Source: Nymphaea colorata
Taxonomy: Eukaryota; Streptophyta; Magnoliopsida; Nymphaeales; Nymphaeaceae
Length of the DNA: 64,000 nucleotides
Assembly (NCBI RefSeq): GCF_008831285.2
Contig: NC_045139.1
Location: 17,466,354 to 17,530,353, forward strand
Direction: 5' to 3'
The first letter of the stretch is position 1. Every line of letters starts with the position of its first letter. The notes under the pieces were generated by a model, which was not told the DNA's origin, made no database searches, and saw only the letters and a list, made by a program, of their open reading frames with translations. The translations under genes were made by a program, and so were the position numbers. Positions 1 through 13,319 of the stretch are shown here, piece after piece.

Positions 1-1101
1 CCTCCTTGAAAAGAACAAAATGTTTGGTTCGTTTTGAACACGTCGAGTGCCTCCACCAAAATCAATCTCATTAAATATTTTAAATTCAAACAGAATCACA
101 AGCCATAAAAGTTTCACATGTTTTGGATGCTAACATTCATTTGGAAGTCAAAACATTCACCATAAGATAGCAAATGATGTCAATCATACATTTCGCCTTT
201 GACTGTCTGTGTATGTGTGTGTGACACTATGTGCATATACTAACTGCAACGGCACTCAACTTCATTGTTGTGCCTGTCACGATACATTTGCCAACAATAT
301 ACATGCAACAAATGCATTTTTGTGAAGAATACGATTTCTTATGCTGAAATATTTATGGAATTTTGGGTCTTTAAATTTTACATCTTCAGGAAAATTCATA
401 TACATTAACATCAAGCAATACAATTGTTGATTCCAGGAAGCTCAATTGTATAGATCACATGCGGTATGGTTACCTTTTATGAAAAAAAAGATAGAATTGC
501 AGTAAATCTCTGTAGGCACATGTCAACGACTTTGTATATGTATATGCAAGTCAAAGTTTTATATAATTGTTTATGTTCATTGACCATACACAGAATGAAC
601 TCGGAATAGTTATAAGAACCAAAAGGATGTTTTCCACCCATCTGACATGATCAAATAAAGATGAAACATCCTGAGCCATCCATTGGGTGTTGATGCAACA
701 TGCTTTCTTCTACTGGAACACATGCACATAAGCACAACACACACAGAGACACACATGTACACACATCACACATTTATATAGGGAAAGTATACCCTAAAAA
801 AAACAATCCCAACACTCTGAACAACCCTCTTCATCCCTATCCTCATCAAATGCCCACTGTTGAATACTTAATCAGGAGAGAACTAGACTGGTATATATAC
901 GTGGTTATGGAGAGAAAGCAAACCCAAGTGGGACTGGAATTTTAAGTCCCTTTTACTCCATAGGATTGGGTGGAGATGGTGGTTGCGAAAAATAAAAATG
1001 AAAACCGAAAGGGGTGAGAGAAAAGGTACGTGAGAGAGTGAGAAAAAAAAAACAATGGATGGAAAAACCAGTCCCAAAATAAGGTCATTGAACCCATCAT
1101 A

Positions 1102-1153
1102 ATATATATATATGTGTGTGTGTGTATGTGTGAGTGGGGGGGGGGGGGGGGGG
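1102..1153. repeat. TA/GT microsatellite followed by a poly-G run
   Basis: An alternating TA tract passes into a GT tract and ends in a run of about 18 G on the plus strand. Such a G-run could form a G-quadruplex and is a likely site of sequencing length error. Confidence 0.9.
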
Positions 1154-2610
1154 CGTTAGAACATTATAAAGAAAATTAAGGGTATCAAAAGTTAATGACT
1201 CATGATGCATCAAAATATAGAGTTACAAGATCATATTGATGTTTCTAAAAAAAAACCATCCACTAAATTCCTAATAAGAAAATTTGATAAAACCTACCTA
1301 TCATCAGATTAAGTGAAATTGTTGTTCTTTAACTTGGGGCACACAACTTGTGCAACACCATTCCGGAAACAATTTAAATGATGTGATCAACATATTTTAT
1401 TTAACACATAAAAGGTCTTGGACCATATCATTTCAATGTAAAAGAAGGAAAATTGACTGTGTAAAAATAAAAATCAATGGATTGCAATGTCTCAATACAT
1501 GATGCGCAAAAGGATCATAACTATATTTCCAAAAAACATTATCCAAAGCATGATAATATGACATTTTGTATTATCATGACACTTCCAAAAGAATATAACA
1601 ACCATGATGCATATTTTATCCATCAAATAACAGGGTCTTGCATAATATCGCTTCAATGTGTATGAAGATAGCTTCTCATGCTATTGCTTTTGTCTTTTGG
1701 AAATAAAATCATACTTTTTTTGACCCATCCAATCTAGTGCACTGTGAGACATTGATTTTAGGCTCTTGAACTTTCTTTTACACCTTCAAATAATGTGTTT
1801 CAAAGGTTTTCTAAGCGTGAAATAACTTATGCAGATTACGTTTAAAATTTAAATTGTCATTTTGGCTATTTGATCACTTGACTAAATGGTTTCAAGGCAA
1901 GCAGATAGAGGCATAAAAAACTTGAAGCGTACCTTTTAATCACAATATGTGTAATTGTGTGTGTGTGTGCACGTTTCATGCTATGGATATCAATGTCGAT
2001 GTGAAATATCTGTAACATAACCGGTGTAGGTCAAGTCGAAGAAATATTAACTTAATGTCTAAAAAACAATTTTTTAATGTCAAAAAATAACAAAAAAAAT
2101 CAAAAATTACAAAACAAGAGAAAGGATCAACTAAAAATGGGAAAAGAAAAGACATTTCATGAGAGAATACAAAATTATAACGTAACCATATATCAAATAT
2201 ATGCTTCAAACAACATGCACATTTTCATTGGAAAGAAAATACTATTAACAACTTAAATTGCTTTAGATACTTAAGTAGATACAAAACAAATAAAAATTTA
2301 GTGTGTGCATTAGTTGTTGAAATCTTGAAAACTTGGTCGTCATAAAACTTCAATTTTAAAAGGGTAAAATGTACCCTCCATAAAGACCATTAAGGCTATA
2401 ATGTTGGTGAATAATACCAGCTATAAATTTACACTTTCAGTTAGTACAAGAACCCTTCCTAATGTTGTAAATTAAGGTATGGGAATGCATTGTCAGTTAC
2501 ATGCAATATAGTACAGTAACAACCCAAAAACGAAAAGTAGTATTGCTTATGAAATGTCATACTTACAATATGTATGGCAACCATTGTCACAAATATCTTT
2601 CTCGGGCTTT

Positions 2611-2735
2611 TAGTAGTGATGTTTTCCTCAAGTATTATTATGTTTCCTTCAAGAAAATCTTGGAATTTCAACATGTTTTCAGCAGCAATGTTTTCCTCGA
2701 GTATTTATTATGTTTTCTCAGGAAAATCTTGGAAA
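2611..2735. repeat. diverged direct repeat, two copies of about 55 bases
   Basis: Two neighbouring segments (about 2611-2663 and 2681-2735) share a GATGTTTTCCTCAAG-like core followed by a TATTATGTTT core and AAATCTTGGAA. The copies are imperfect. A similar AT-rich motif with TTTCTCGGG and CAAGAAAAT recurs near 7735-7790, so this may be a small dispersed family. Confidence 0.6.
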
Positions 2736-2736
2736 A

Positions 2737-2738
<2 letters not shown>

Positions 2739-2782
<44 letters not shown>

Positions 2783-2808
2783 TGCATGTATGTGTGTGTG
2801 TGTGTGTG
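2739..2808. repeat. (TA)n then (GT)n microsatellite
   Basis: About 42 bases of TA dinucleotides are followed, after a short GATGCATG spacer, by about 20 bases of GT dinucleotides. Confidence 0.95.
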
Positions 2809-5800
2809 AATTATTAAAGATTATAAAACTTATGAGTTTTCTACTAATTTTCTTGCAACAATATTGATATAGATTCAAGTGCTCCAAAGTATTAAAAGAA
2901 ATAACATAAAACTGGAAACCAAATGTTTAAAATACATTTAAGAAAAATGTATCTCTTGGAAATGGAAAATATTACGATAAGTATTTTTTGGCAATATTTG
3001 GAAAATACAGAAATATATTTTAACATTTTTTGTTTTCTTCTGTTTTTCCCATATTATCGCAATAATTTTTTAAAGGATCACTTTTATCTGTGTCTAAAAT
3101 ATCATACCATGCACTATGATTATGATACTTAACCAATGGCAAATATGTTTTGTGGTTGCATGTTAGGATGAGTAAAATTCTTTAAATTTTTTATTTGGAG
3201 TGTATTTCTTTGTCCCTCCCTGCATGGCTTATGTGCCTCCTTAATGAGTTTGGTTGAATCTGCAAACAGTTAAACTTTGTGGCTCTTTCTTGTTCATATT
3301 CCCAAGGGCTCCTTGGGAGACTTTTCCCCTAATATCATTTTCTAACATATACCAAACCTACAATGTCAATTAGGTATCTTAGAAAGTCCTTGTGTTCAAT
3401 GTGATCGAGGCAAGCATTGGAGTTGGCTTGTGAACTGTGATCTGCAGATGAATGTTTAACCTGTTTGTTGTCAGCCTGTGGACTGTTCTGTTGAATGCTC
3501 GAACCAATCTTGTCCAGCCTTAAATATTTGATGAACTCGATTACTAGGTAAAAATTTCTGTTTATGAAACAATTTGTTCATAACTACTTACAACTCGGGC
3601 AAGATATTAAAAAAGTTTTTGCCTCCTTGAAGTTTGAACTAACATAATATGTTTAATTCCTTTTATGTGTTTCATTCTTTACTAATAGTTTGTACAAAAA
3701 AATGGTTTGCTAAAGTTTTATTCTGATTAGATGCTGACTTTATTCCAAATACAGGCCACAATTGACTATGTTCATTTCTTCCCTTTCTTTTTGTTGACAG
3801 AAGAATGAGCATTTATTTAACCTTGATCAGCATAAACATTTGTACGACTTCATAACCTGAAGCCTTATCTTATTAGTCATCACCCTTGCATACTATTAAT
3901 TAAATTTGTAGTGATTTAGCATGAGATTTGACTTCACAAGGTATGATGTTTATGAACTCTATGCAGCCCCATTTCCTCCTTGGGGTTTGCTTTGAAATGA
4001 ACAAACATGTTCAAGGACCATACATCCTCCCAATCAAACACAGTTGGAATTTCCATACCAATTCCGTTTCTCTTTTACTGAATTCATATTAAGAGAGGAA
4101 ATTTCCCCACTCAAAATAGAGATAACTTGTCTAAGTGGACCTACATTGAATAAGATTCACCTGCATCAAACGTCAACCAACCTAAGAAAAACAATTTCCA
4201 TAGAACAACACTTGTTTGTCGTCATATAAATTTTAGTTGCATAATTATTTGAAGAAAAATTGCATAATTTGCACAATTTGTTGAGTCAAACAAGTTGATT
4301 AGGTGAAATCATGAACAATCTTAAGTCCTTGTCAGATATTTTGGTCTGTGGGCTTCCATTGCAAGCTTCCCGGAATGACACGTGACACCAAATATTTCAG
4401 GAGGAGCTTCAAAATACTTGTGGTGGATGTACATATGCATGAGTGCATTTATTATTCTTCTATAACTATTTTCTCGTCATAAATTGTTCCGTCTGAAAGG
4501 GAATTTTTGCAATAGGGTTTCCAGCTGTTCGAAGTGCTCCAACAGCTAGCCCCACTAGTCTCTGGGCACCAAAACAGTTACTTGACCTCTCCTTTCCTTT
4601 CCTGCGCACAATGAACTTACATCCCTTTTGTATTTTATTTAGAACTTAGGACTACTCTTTTGTTATTTAGGTATGACCTTTCCCACCTCTTTGGATGACC
4701 TATTTGCTTCTTATGTGTATTCAGGTGGCATTTTCGTATCTTTAAGAATTCATTTTTGTGGCTCATCTTATCAATCTGTGTGTGAGGTTCAAGATTGAAG
4801 GCTTGTTCAGAAACCATGTTCTATACATTTTCTCACAATATATTTCTTTGAAACTGACATGATTATTGTCATTTTAACATGACATGTAATCATTCAATAT
4901 GTTCATATCCAATTGTAGTCTCCTCAATCATAAAGAACTCCAGCAAAAATTGCTGAATCAAATAAAGATGTTTCAAAGTGCATTTAAAACTAAAGTTAAA
5001 GAGTCTTGCTACTGAAAACAGAAAATGATAATGGTTTCATTCTACCCTTTAATACAACTATTAGTAAAATTATGCAACACAGCCATGTTGAAAGAAGGGC
5101 TATTTCAAACTGAGTAGCATACATTAAAATGATGGAAAAATTATGGGATTTAATTATCAATTTTCCATGCTGAGGACAGAGTTGCAATATTTTCATTTCT
5201 TTATACAAAAATTATAAATAACTAATTTGTTTTTGCGTTTGCTTTTTTTTTCATTTTTTTTCTAGAAAATAGTAAACTGCCTTGAGTTGTTCTCAAACTT
5301 ATAACTTCCTGTCTGCAACCAAAATTTCCATGACCAAACAGTATTAACTTCCCTTTCAAATGCTTCAATGTGAAGCTGCTCATTATCATATTTGAGAGAT
5401 TTGGATATTCTGTATCAATAACTTTATCATGGGGTAACCTTAAGCACAATTTCCAGTTTAAACTTAATTGATCACTTTATTAAACCAATAATTCTTTTTA
5501 AAAGATTTATCAGGTCACTGAAAATCAATGAGGTTATTCATGGAGATGTAGCTTTTACACCGTACTACCCTCATACAAACATCTATGGTGGTCCAGCATT
5601 TTGCGTTAACTACGTCTCTCCCTGCAATTTGGTGATGCACCAAAACCTTATCGAAAATAATGGGACAGGTGTACAAAAACATGAAGACCTGCAATCAACC
5701 CACAAGGCCACAACAGTATTGCCTTGCTGTAAATATCATGTGAAAAAGAAAAGGAGATGTGTGAAAGGATGAGAGAACAGTGAGACTTCTTTTACACGGG

Positions 5801-6819
5801 ACGTAACACACAGACAAGTGTTAACACTATAAGTCTATAACCATGCATTTGTTCCCCATGATGTTAGCACAACTGAACTTATATCAGAATCAACTCTCAG
5901 CGCCATGCCCGAGAATTATATTGGGTCGCTCATTCTATGTTACATGTAGCATAATTTGTTTAATAAGCTGTTACACTAAGAATACAAGGGAAAGAAAACT
6001 CACATACAGCACATCGACCATGAAACTAGGCATTCTCAGTACATTCTAAGATTAATATGTTCCTATGCAAGAGACAAGAAATCAACAATAAAAGAAAAAC
6101 AAGATTAGTGCATTGAAAATACACACATAAACATCATGAAAGGCCAAATCAACAAGCTCCAATCTTTAACAGTCCAACTGCACTGCCAAGGAAATTGAAA
6201 CGTAAAAACATATTAAGACTGATTAGATGAAGGGTACACTAAGAAGGGCCTTGAAGTTCTCCAAAGCACTGTAAGACGAATGCTAAACTATATACACACA
6301 TTTTATGCAGTATGCATCTTGTTAAGGTTGCATTCACGGTTCATACTTCATGCTATTAATGAAAAATTCACAAAGCACTGGAAGGCAAATGTAAACTAAT
6401 ACATGCATTTCACAAAAGATGCATCAATCGTATAATTATTTCCACAGTTGATAAGTAGTTCCTACTTCTAACTTGCATCGCATATAGTTACAGTGTCAGA
6501 GTTAACTACATTCAAGAAGCTGACAATGTTGCTGGAACGGTAACCTAAATGAAAAGACACATAGACACATGTACATACACATGGGACCAGTTAGTTGGAC
6601 GGTTTAAGCACGTATTAGAGAAAATAGAACAGCCCAATCGGAGGAGGTAATGAGAACGGAATGAAGGAACTTGGAGAAATAGAAGATATCATAAAAAACT
6701 AAATGGTTTCAAAAGGGTCGAGTACAGTAAGAACTTCATATAAACGAAATAACAATATTGCAGGACAGAACATACGGAATATTCTCCCAAAAGTAGAACA
6801 TAAGCAAAATCGGATGCAA

Positions 6820-6896
6820 CTAGTCCCACCTAGGCACTGCCTGGGGCGCCTTTTTTGCCTTCGCACACCTAGTCCCACCTAGGCACTGCCTGGGGC
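6820..6896. repeat. 28-base motif present twice (CTAGTCCCACCTAGGC...)
   Basis: The same 28 bases occur at 6820-6847 and 6869-6896, separated by a 21-base T/C-rich spacer. The motif contains CCACCTAGGC and GCCTGGGGC and is more GC-rich than its surroundings. The spacing suggests a short tandem expansion or terminal repeats of a tiny element. Confidence 0.8.
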
Positions 6897-8665
6897 ACCT
6901 TGACAACATAGCTCTATCCAGAGAAATATAAAAAAAGGTGGCCAAATAACAGTAGATACATGATCCTGCTTTAGAGCATGTTCTGCCTGATGACTCATTT
7001 GAAGCCATCAAGAACAGCGTGGAGGTGCCGGGGGGGCAGAGGGGGGATACTTTCAGAATTAGCAGATTGATGGAGAATCAGAAATATGAAACCACAAAAA
7101 GGAACTCCAATGATCCTGGGTTCTTATATTTTAGATGTGTATCATTAGGAAATCAAGGACAATAAAAAAGAAGCTTGCTAACCAGGAAAACTGAATATTT
7201 TAAGTTAGGCCCACATTTATGAAATATAGTTATTAAACAGGCAGAATCCTTCTTAACATAGCTTCACAGAAAAAATAATAAAAGGTATCAAAGTAACTAT
7301 AAAAGTTAATGAACAACGACTACAGCGTAACTGCTAGAATCCTAGATATGGATTATCTGCACTACAGAAAATATCCATCTACTAGAAGTCTACATATGGA
7401 TTATCTTGTCTGTGATGGCTAAGATTATGATTACTGGGGCCATGTTACAGATGGAGGAACTATATCTTTTTGTCAAATAATCATACTTGTATAGTATATT
7501 GACACGATATACTAACTATTAAATGCAATGTTGCAGGACACTAACAAAAAATTTGGTCAAACAAAGGTACAAATGCTATAGAAGACTGATTTTGGAAAAG
7601 TACCCGACATGTTGCGGGATACAGCATAAATTTGGTGTCAAAACATGCGCAAAAAATGTCATAGAAAGCTGATTCTGGAAGAACATCACTTATATAGACA
7701 ATTGTCACAAATATCATTCTCGAGAAAATAAGGGCTAGGTTTTTCTCGGGTATTTTTCGGTCCAGTTGTTTTTCTCAAGAAAATATCGTGAAAATCTAAG
7801 CAATTTTTAAAAAAATTGAAAAAACTAAAAAAAAACAGAATCTCAAGAGAAAAATGTGAAAATTGCAAAAAAGATGCCAGATTTCGTTTTGTCGATGTTT
7901 TTAAAATATCATGAGATTAGTGTCTTTTCGTACTACTTGTTTTTCTCATAAATATTACAAGATAGAGAGAGAGGTGTTACTGTATACTTGGGGATATAAC
8001 AAAATGGCTTTATGCTTGCTAACCAATCGCACAATATATGAGTCGAGTCGAGTCAAGCTGACCGAGCTCAAGTTCGAGCTCGACTCGGCTCGTGTATAGC
8101 CCGACCAGCAGATGTGATGCTACTACTTGGACCAACAGTTGCGCACTAAGCTAAGATCCATCATAGGAGTTTCCAAAAGCAAATCTTCAGCTTCCCAACT
8201 CCCTTCTCAAGCCCTTCTTACCATTGTTAGCCCTAAGAACCCTGTTTGCAGCCAATATCAGCCATTTTCTTGAGCTTGTGGCCATCTTTCCATGCCCATC
8301 TCAATCTCGGATATGCTCTACCCATGTCTTGAAATTGGTCCAAGTAATTCCACTGAAATTTGGAGCTCTGCCCTATAATTCAATCAAAAATTCTTCCTCC
8401 ATATGTGGCTGAGATATTTCATCACCTGCCAAACCATGGCCGATGTCTAGAGGCAGAAACCCCATGACTGCCGTCTGTTCCTGCGGCAGCCCAATCCTAG
8501 AGCATTATCAAGCACCCACCACACACATTTGCATAGACACCCAAATCCAGGCATAGCTTGACATCGCCCACTCTTTCCTTGGTCATGGTAAAATGACTAT
8601 GTAGGATTAACCCTTAACACAAATGCCAGCCACAATGACTGCATGAGCATACGACCAAAAGGTTT

Positions 8666-9057
8666 TTACATGTTATTCTTAGATAGTTGCCTACTCACAT
8701 TGGTTATGGGACACAGTCAATGCTGCAACTCCTGGCCTTAACAGAATTCTATAAAGTTCATCATTACCTTGTTTGTCCTGCTTGTATCTCATCAAAATTT
8801 TCACTAGTGACATTCAATTTAAACTCACTTACTATTTCATATTGTTCCATTGATCAAGACAATTACATCTTATTCTTAGATAGTAGCCTACGTCACATTG
8901 GTTATGGGACACAGTCAATGGTGCAACTCCTGGCTTTAACAGAATTTATAAAGTTCATCATTACCTTGTTTGTCCTGCTTGTATCTCATCAAAATTTTCA
9001 CTAGTGACATTCAATTTAAACTCACTTACTATTTCATATTGTTCCATTGATCAAGAC
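8666..9057. repeat. 197-base tandem duplication, two near-identical copies
   Basis: Copy 1 is 8666-8862 and copy 2 is 8863-9057, directly abutting. They differ by only a few substitutions and single-base indels (for example GTTGCCTAC-TCAC versus GTAGCCTACGTCAC). The high identity implies a recent event. No open reading frame is shared across both copies. Confidence 0.9.
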
Positions 9058-11120
9058 ATTCATGTTTCACTTACGAGGACAAGGGTTCTGATTTCTGAAT
9101 GTCTAGCCACACATGCTATCATGCACTCAGCAACTCATTCACAATGTACATAAGCATGTATACATTTCTTTGGCACATATAGCCAGAATCTTTCCAAATT
9201 TAGGCAATATCATAGGTTGCTGCAACATGAAGCTTTTCACCCCTAGTTTTTTTTATGGGGTATGACTCTACCAGCTAAAAAATGTGATTGTTATTAAACA
9301 GAACTACCTCTAACAATGCACTAAAGCTATTATCTTCCATACTCCATGAACCAGTGATTCTTTTCTCTTATGAATTCAGGTAGTAGATTCTAACATAAGG
9401 AAGAGTACCTCTTTGTGAATATAAGCTCATGTAATTAAACCTTATGTAATTTAGATTAGATGAGAACAACAATCACCTTTTACATGTTAATGCCTTAGAT
9501 TGCCAGTTAATGTATATAAGTCTATGCTAGTCATTTCACGCACCACCCATCTACTTCAACAATCATTCTTGAATGACACATGATCCATGACCTACATCTA
9601 CATTATGACTTAGGTTGAAGATTTGCAACCCTGAAGGCAGATACTTGTTTAACATGTTGAATTAAATATTATCAACCTCAACCATAAAATTAGTCCTCAG
9701 TGTATACTGACTTATCATCTCCATCTTTCACTTAAAACCTTTCATTCCAACACGTAATGCTTTTTAGATGAACTTTTCATTGATTCAATCTCCAAGACTT
9801 GCTTACAGTACATTAGACATCACAGTTTTTCCATCAATGAGCCAAACATTGCCTTTTTCTTTTCTGTAAGAAGGACGTCACACCTAGCCATCCTTAGCAT
9901 GCACCGTATAATTCACTTAAAACAGCAAGGAAGTTTGGCACATAAAGAAATGGTAGTTTAAGTACTCATACAAATTACACAAATATCCACATCTTCTCTC
10001 AATCTTTAACGACATATTATTACACAGATTTGCATAAAGCAATCATGAATTATACAAATTTGTTATTCTTTCAAAATAGCTTTCTCAATCAGAGGACAGC
10101 CATAAATTAGTCCCTTACAAAGTCTTTAACTTGGAATGCATGAATTATGAGGATAAAATTTACAAAGATTGCAAACTGTAACACCCTCTGCATCGACAAG
10201 AAAAGTGATTCCACCCATGTCACCTGTGCAGTCTAACCTGCAAAAGGATAATGCAGGGAGAAACAAAAAGAAAACAAATAGTAGAAAATAAGAACCCATG
10301 ACCGGCATTTGATTATGCCTAACATGAGGAATTTGTTTGCACAAAAAAATGATTTTTTATATCCTGGAAATGGTTTATAAGGATGATCTTTGAGATAGAA
10401 TGCATGCGCAACCAATTAGGCTGTAATGCATTCATTTATAACATTTTAAATCTTATGACGAACAATGTACCACATATTCCAAGCTTATTGTACCATTAGA
10501 ACGTAGGTAATACTAATAAACCACTTATCCAGAAAAATGAGATATTGGGCGTTCCGCAAGCAAGAGTTCTTCGTAAAAAAAAGGAGACAAGCGAGTGAAT
10601 CCCAAAAATCGAGATATTGAGTGTTTAAATGCACCAGCAGAAAAATGGAGATAAATAAGCAAATCTCACTCCCGACTACAGGATCATTTTCCAACTTATC
10701 ACCTTTCCCATAGGATGTTAATAGATCAAAATGCGCAATCGATCAAATTATTATTTAAAATCTTGAACTAAAAAATGAAAATAATAATAAATAAAAACTA
10801 CGGTCATCAGCCCCACACGGCCAACCACCAGAAAGGAAAAAGGCAATCTGAATGGAGCAACGAATCAATCAACACTGGCGGAGCAAAGTATCACAAAGGA
10901 CGAATGACAACCCCAAATCAAAACAACTCTCAAAGACAGATGCCGCAAAAAACGAGCCAATGAAAGCAGGACCGGAAGAAATAGAAGGTCCCAACGCATT
11001 GAATCCGTCCCGCGACAGAGAAGGGGAGAAAATGAAAAACAATCGAAAAGCGCGATTCAAAAAGAAACCCCTAGATTTTCAAGATCCACGAAAGCAAGAA
11101 GCAGAAGAACATGTGTATAC

Positions 11121-11234
11121 CTGACACAGGCTGCCTTCCGGCGCCCATGTGACCCGCTTCGACTTGTGAGGCCTAACGCATGGAGGGTTCGCCGGGAACC
11201 TCTGCTGCTGCAATTCCCGGCTCGCTAGCGCCAT
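11121..11234 (-). CDS. first coding exon of a CCCH zinc-finger-like protein (partial gene)
   Basis: On the minus strand an ATG at 11234 opens 38 codons ending Gly-Ser-Leu-Cys-Gln, with a GT donor (CAG|GTATAC) directly after. The segment HKSKRVTWAPEGSLCQ resembles, from memory, the N-terminal conserved motif of plant CCCH zinc-finger proteins of the Arabidopsis C3H6 (At1g19860) type, where the next residues are Val-Arg-Leu and a phase-0 intron follows the Gln. A good acceptor at 10238 gives Val-Arg-Leu but then His-Arg and a stop (TGA 10220-10222), so no CCCH finger is reached. Either the true exon 2 lies beyond the left edge, making intron 1 longer than 11 kb, or the gene is broken. Codon 38 ends the supported part; the family name rests on a short motif. 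Confidence 0.6.
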
Positions 11235-11717
11235 CTCCCACCGATTCAGATTAACCCAAACCAGAAATGATTGAAGAGACGGGGAAATTTAAAGACAAGG
11301 GGAATAACTACGGACACCGAAGACAGCAACGAAGGAAAAAAGGGAAAGAAAAAGCGCGAAACGAGACGATCGGCGGCGAAGAAACGCAATCGCGGCCTAC
11401 TCTGGACGAAACTTTCGGATTAAACGCCAGGAAGTGAAGAGAACGAGAGACGAATAGAAGAAGGAGATAATAGATCGCATCGTCGCCACTTAGAGGGATC
11501 AAGATCGACGAACAAGGAAGCAGCAATCGGATCGCGTCGATTAAGGAAACCCTACGTCTCGAACAACGGATTTTTTTCCCTTTTTCCTGATAATTTTTCC
11601 CTTCTTTTCATTTCTTCTTCTTCGTCTCCTTCGTCTTCTTCTTAATTTGTGTGCTGCGTTTCAGAGTAAATGTGGAGAGAGAACGGAGGGGAGGTGATGG
11701 TGCTGAGCAGCTAGAAA

Positions 11718-11726
11718 TTAGGGTTT
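11718..11726 (-). promoter_or_regulatory. telo-box upstream of the CCCH-like gene
   Basis: The plus strand reads TTAGGGTTT, so AAACCCTAA lies on the gene's strand about 490 bases before its ATG. Telo-boxes are common near the start of plant housekeeping genes. Between it and the ATG lies purine-rich leader sequence. Confidence 0.4.
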
Positions 11727-13145
11727 TCCATTTCCCTCTTTCTTTTATTCAATATTTTTCGGGGCGACAAAATTTTTTGTGAAGATAATGGCGAACGGCC
11801 GCAACCGCGCCCTCGGAGTGGTCGTCGTCGTGGGTGGCGTGGGGCCAACGAACGGGGGGGTGGTCGATTGGTGTGGGACCCACCTCCTTCTCTGCCGCAC
11901 CTTTTCCTTGGCTCTTTCTCTCCTCCTTCCTCCCTCCTTTTCCGGGTCTCAACCCATCGTTTCCCTCGGCTTTTAATTTTGATTCGAACGAACTCGAACC
12001 ATTGTTTCAAAAATTTAGACGAACTTGAAATTTGTATAATTTCGACAAAATAATGCAACTCATATATATGTAAATTTTTAAAGGTTTTTTAAATTAACGT
12101 CGATGATCGAACTTTATTTTTCTTTTGTTTTTTAGGTCCGTGTAATACGTTTATTTATGCAATTAGCTTTGTGTAAAATGAGACATAAAACAGTGTGAAT
12201 CAAAAATAAAATGCATATTTAAGAATTTATAATTCGACGGCGGCCTATGTATTATTGTATATGTGAAGCGGCGGCTGGGCTCACGTGGGCAGATGCCCTA
12301 CTCAAACCCACATAATTTAGTTTTATCTGTTATTGTATATTGGTGCCTTTAAATTTTAATATTTCAATTACCTGCCGTGCAAGTATACGATATTACCTCC
12401 AAGCCAAATATTTTTAACTCTCCAACTAAATTATGTAAAGGTCTATGATCATTTTTTTTATCTTTGCATGTTGATGAAATGTAAAGCAGCTAAAAAAAAT
12501 ATGGAGCACATGAGCTCGTTTGAGTTATAGCTTTAAAACTAACAAATAACAATAGTTTCGGCTTTCAATCAGATGATAGTAAGATGAAATACTTCTCTTA
12601 TCCTCTTTAAAACAATAATAGTTTTGGCTTTTCTTTACAAAATTTGGGTGGGCAGATGATAGCTTTGAAAGTTTTATAGATATACCAAACTCTCAATATG
12701 TATGGTTGGACCTGATATTGTAGGAGGGTATTTAGCAATAGAAATACTAACACTCTGTTATATTGATGCTTCATTACTTTTTACTTGTTTATATTTAGCA
12801 ATAACATTCTAGCTCTGTTGTTGGATGATGCCTGATGGGCAAGCCGGGGCATAATAGTGGGACCTCGACCCGGTCCCAATTCGCTACCAAAACTTAGCAC
12901 AAAACCCCTATTAAAACCAATGTTTGAACCTCGATCCGATACCAAATTCTATGTATCGTTGATGCATGAACACCGTTTGAGTGATATGTACTTCACTTTA
13001 TAGTGCAAAGCCGAAGATAGCATTCTAGAACGGGTGGAAAACGCACGTAACATGTCCGACCAAATTAAATTTTAAAAAGATAAATGTGGACGTCTTCGCA
13101 TAAAAAATAAAGGAAAGAAAAAACAAGCGGCGACCAAGAATAAAT

Positions 13146-13166
13146 TATATATATATATATATATAT
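13146..13166. repeat. (TA)n microsatellite
   Basis: About 20 bases of TA dinucleotides directly abut the left arm of the fold-back element. Confidence 0.9.
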
Positions 13167-13319
13167 CAATTGGCTGCCGAATATTATTGAATGATATTAT
13201 ATTTAAAATATGTCGCTAAAGGCACCGTGTTACAAGAGCATTAGCAATAGTTTACAGTTTTTTTTAGCGGTGGGTTTAAATATTCAATGATCCACTAACA
13301 TTCGGTAGGCAGCTGATTT
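13165..13319. mobile_element. fold-back (MITE-like) inverted repeat
   Basis: The arms are 13165-13220 and 13263-13319 with a 42-base loop. The reverse complement of the right arm aligns with the left arm along its whole length at roughly 70 percent identity, sharing CCGAAT, TATTTAAA and CGCTAAA. No coding capacity is present. It is most likely a small non-autonomous DNA transposon; a small-RNA hairpin is the alternative. Clear target-site duplications were not seen because a TA tract flanks the left side. Confidence 0.55.

Larger units (their letters stand above)
1..10200. other. AT-rich non-coding stretch left of the CCCH-like gene
   Basis: No gene could be supported here on either strand. 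The stretch is AT-rich and holds microsatellites, diverged direct repeats (2611-2735), a twice-repeated 28-base motif (6820-6896), a GAGCTC/GACTCG-rich palindromic patch near 8040-8095, and a 197-base tandem duplication (8666-9057). It may be intergenic, or part may be intron of the minus-strand gene that starts at 11234. One plus-strand open stretch (about 6958-7160) has protein-like composition but no recognised family. Confidence 0.5.

Noticed and set aside
3795-3815. miR156-like word TGACAGAAGAATGAGCAT
   Set aside because: Several mismatches to miR156 and no complementary arm within 200 bases, so no hairpin precursor.
4475-4600. minus-strand 41-codon frame reading RLVGLAVGALRTAGNPIAKI
   Set aside because: Attractive reading but short, with no splice context or family, and surrounded by stops.
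11711-12058. 115-codon minus-strand frame and overlapping plus-strand frames
   Set aside because: They overlap in a short GC-rich patch on both strands, are Arg/Pro/Gly-rich, and have no splice or family support.
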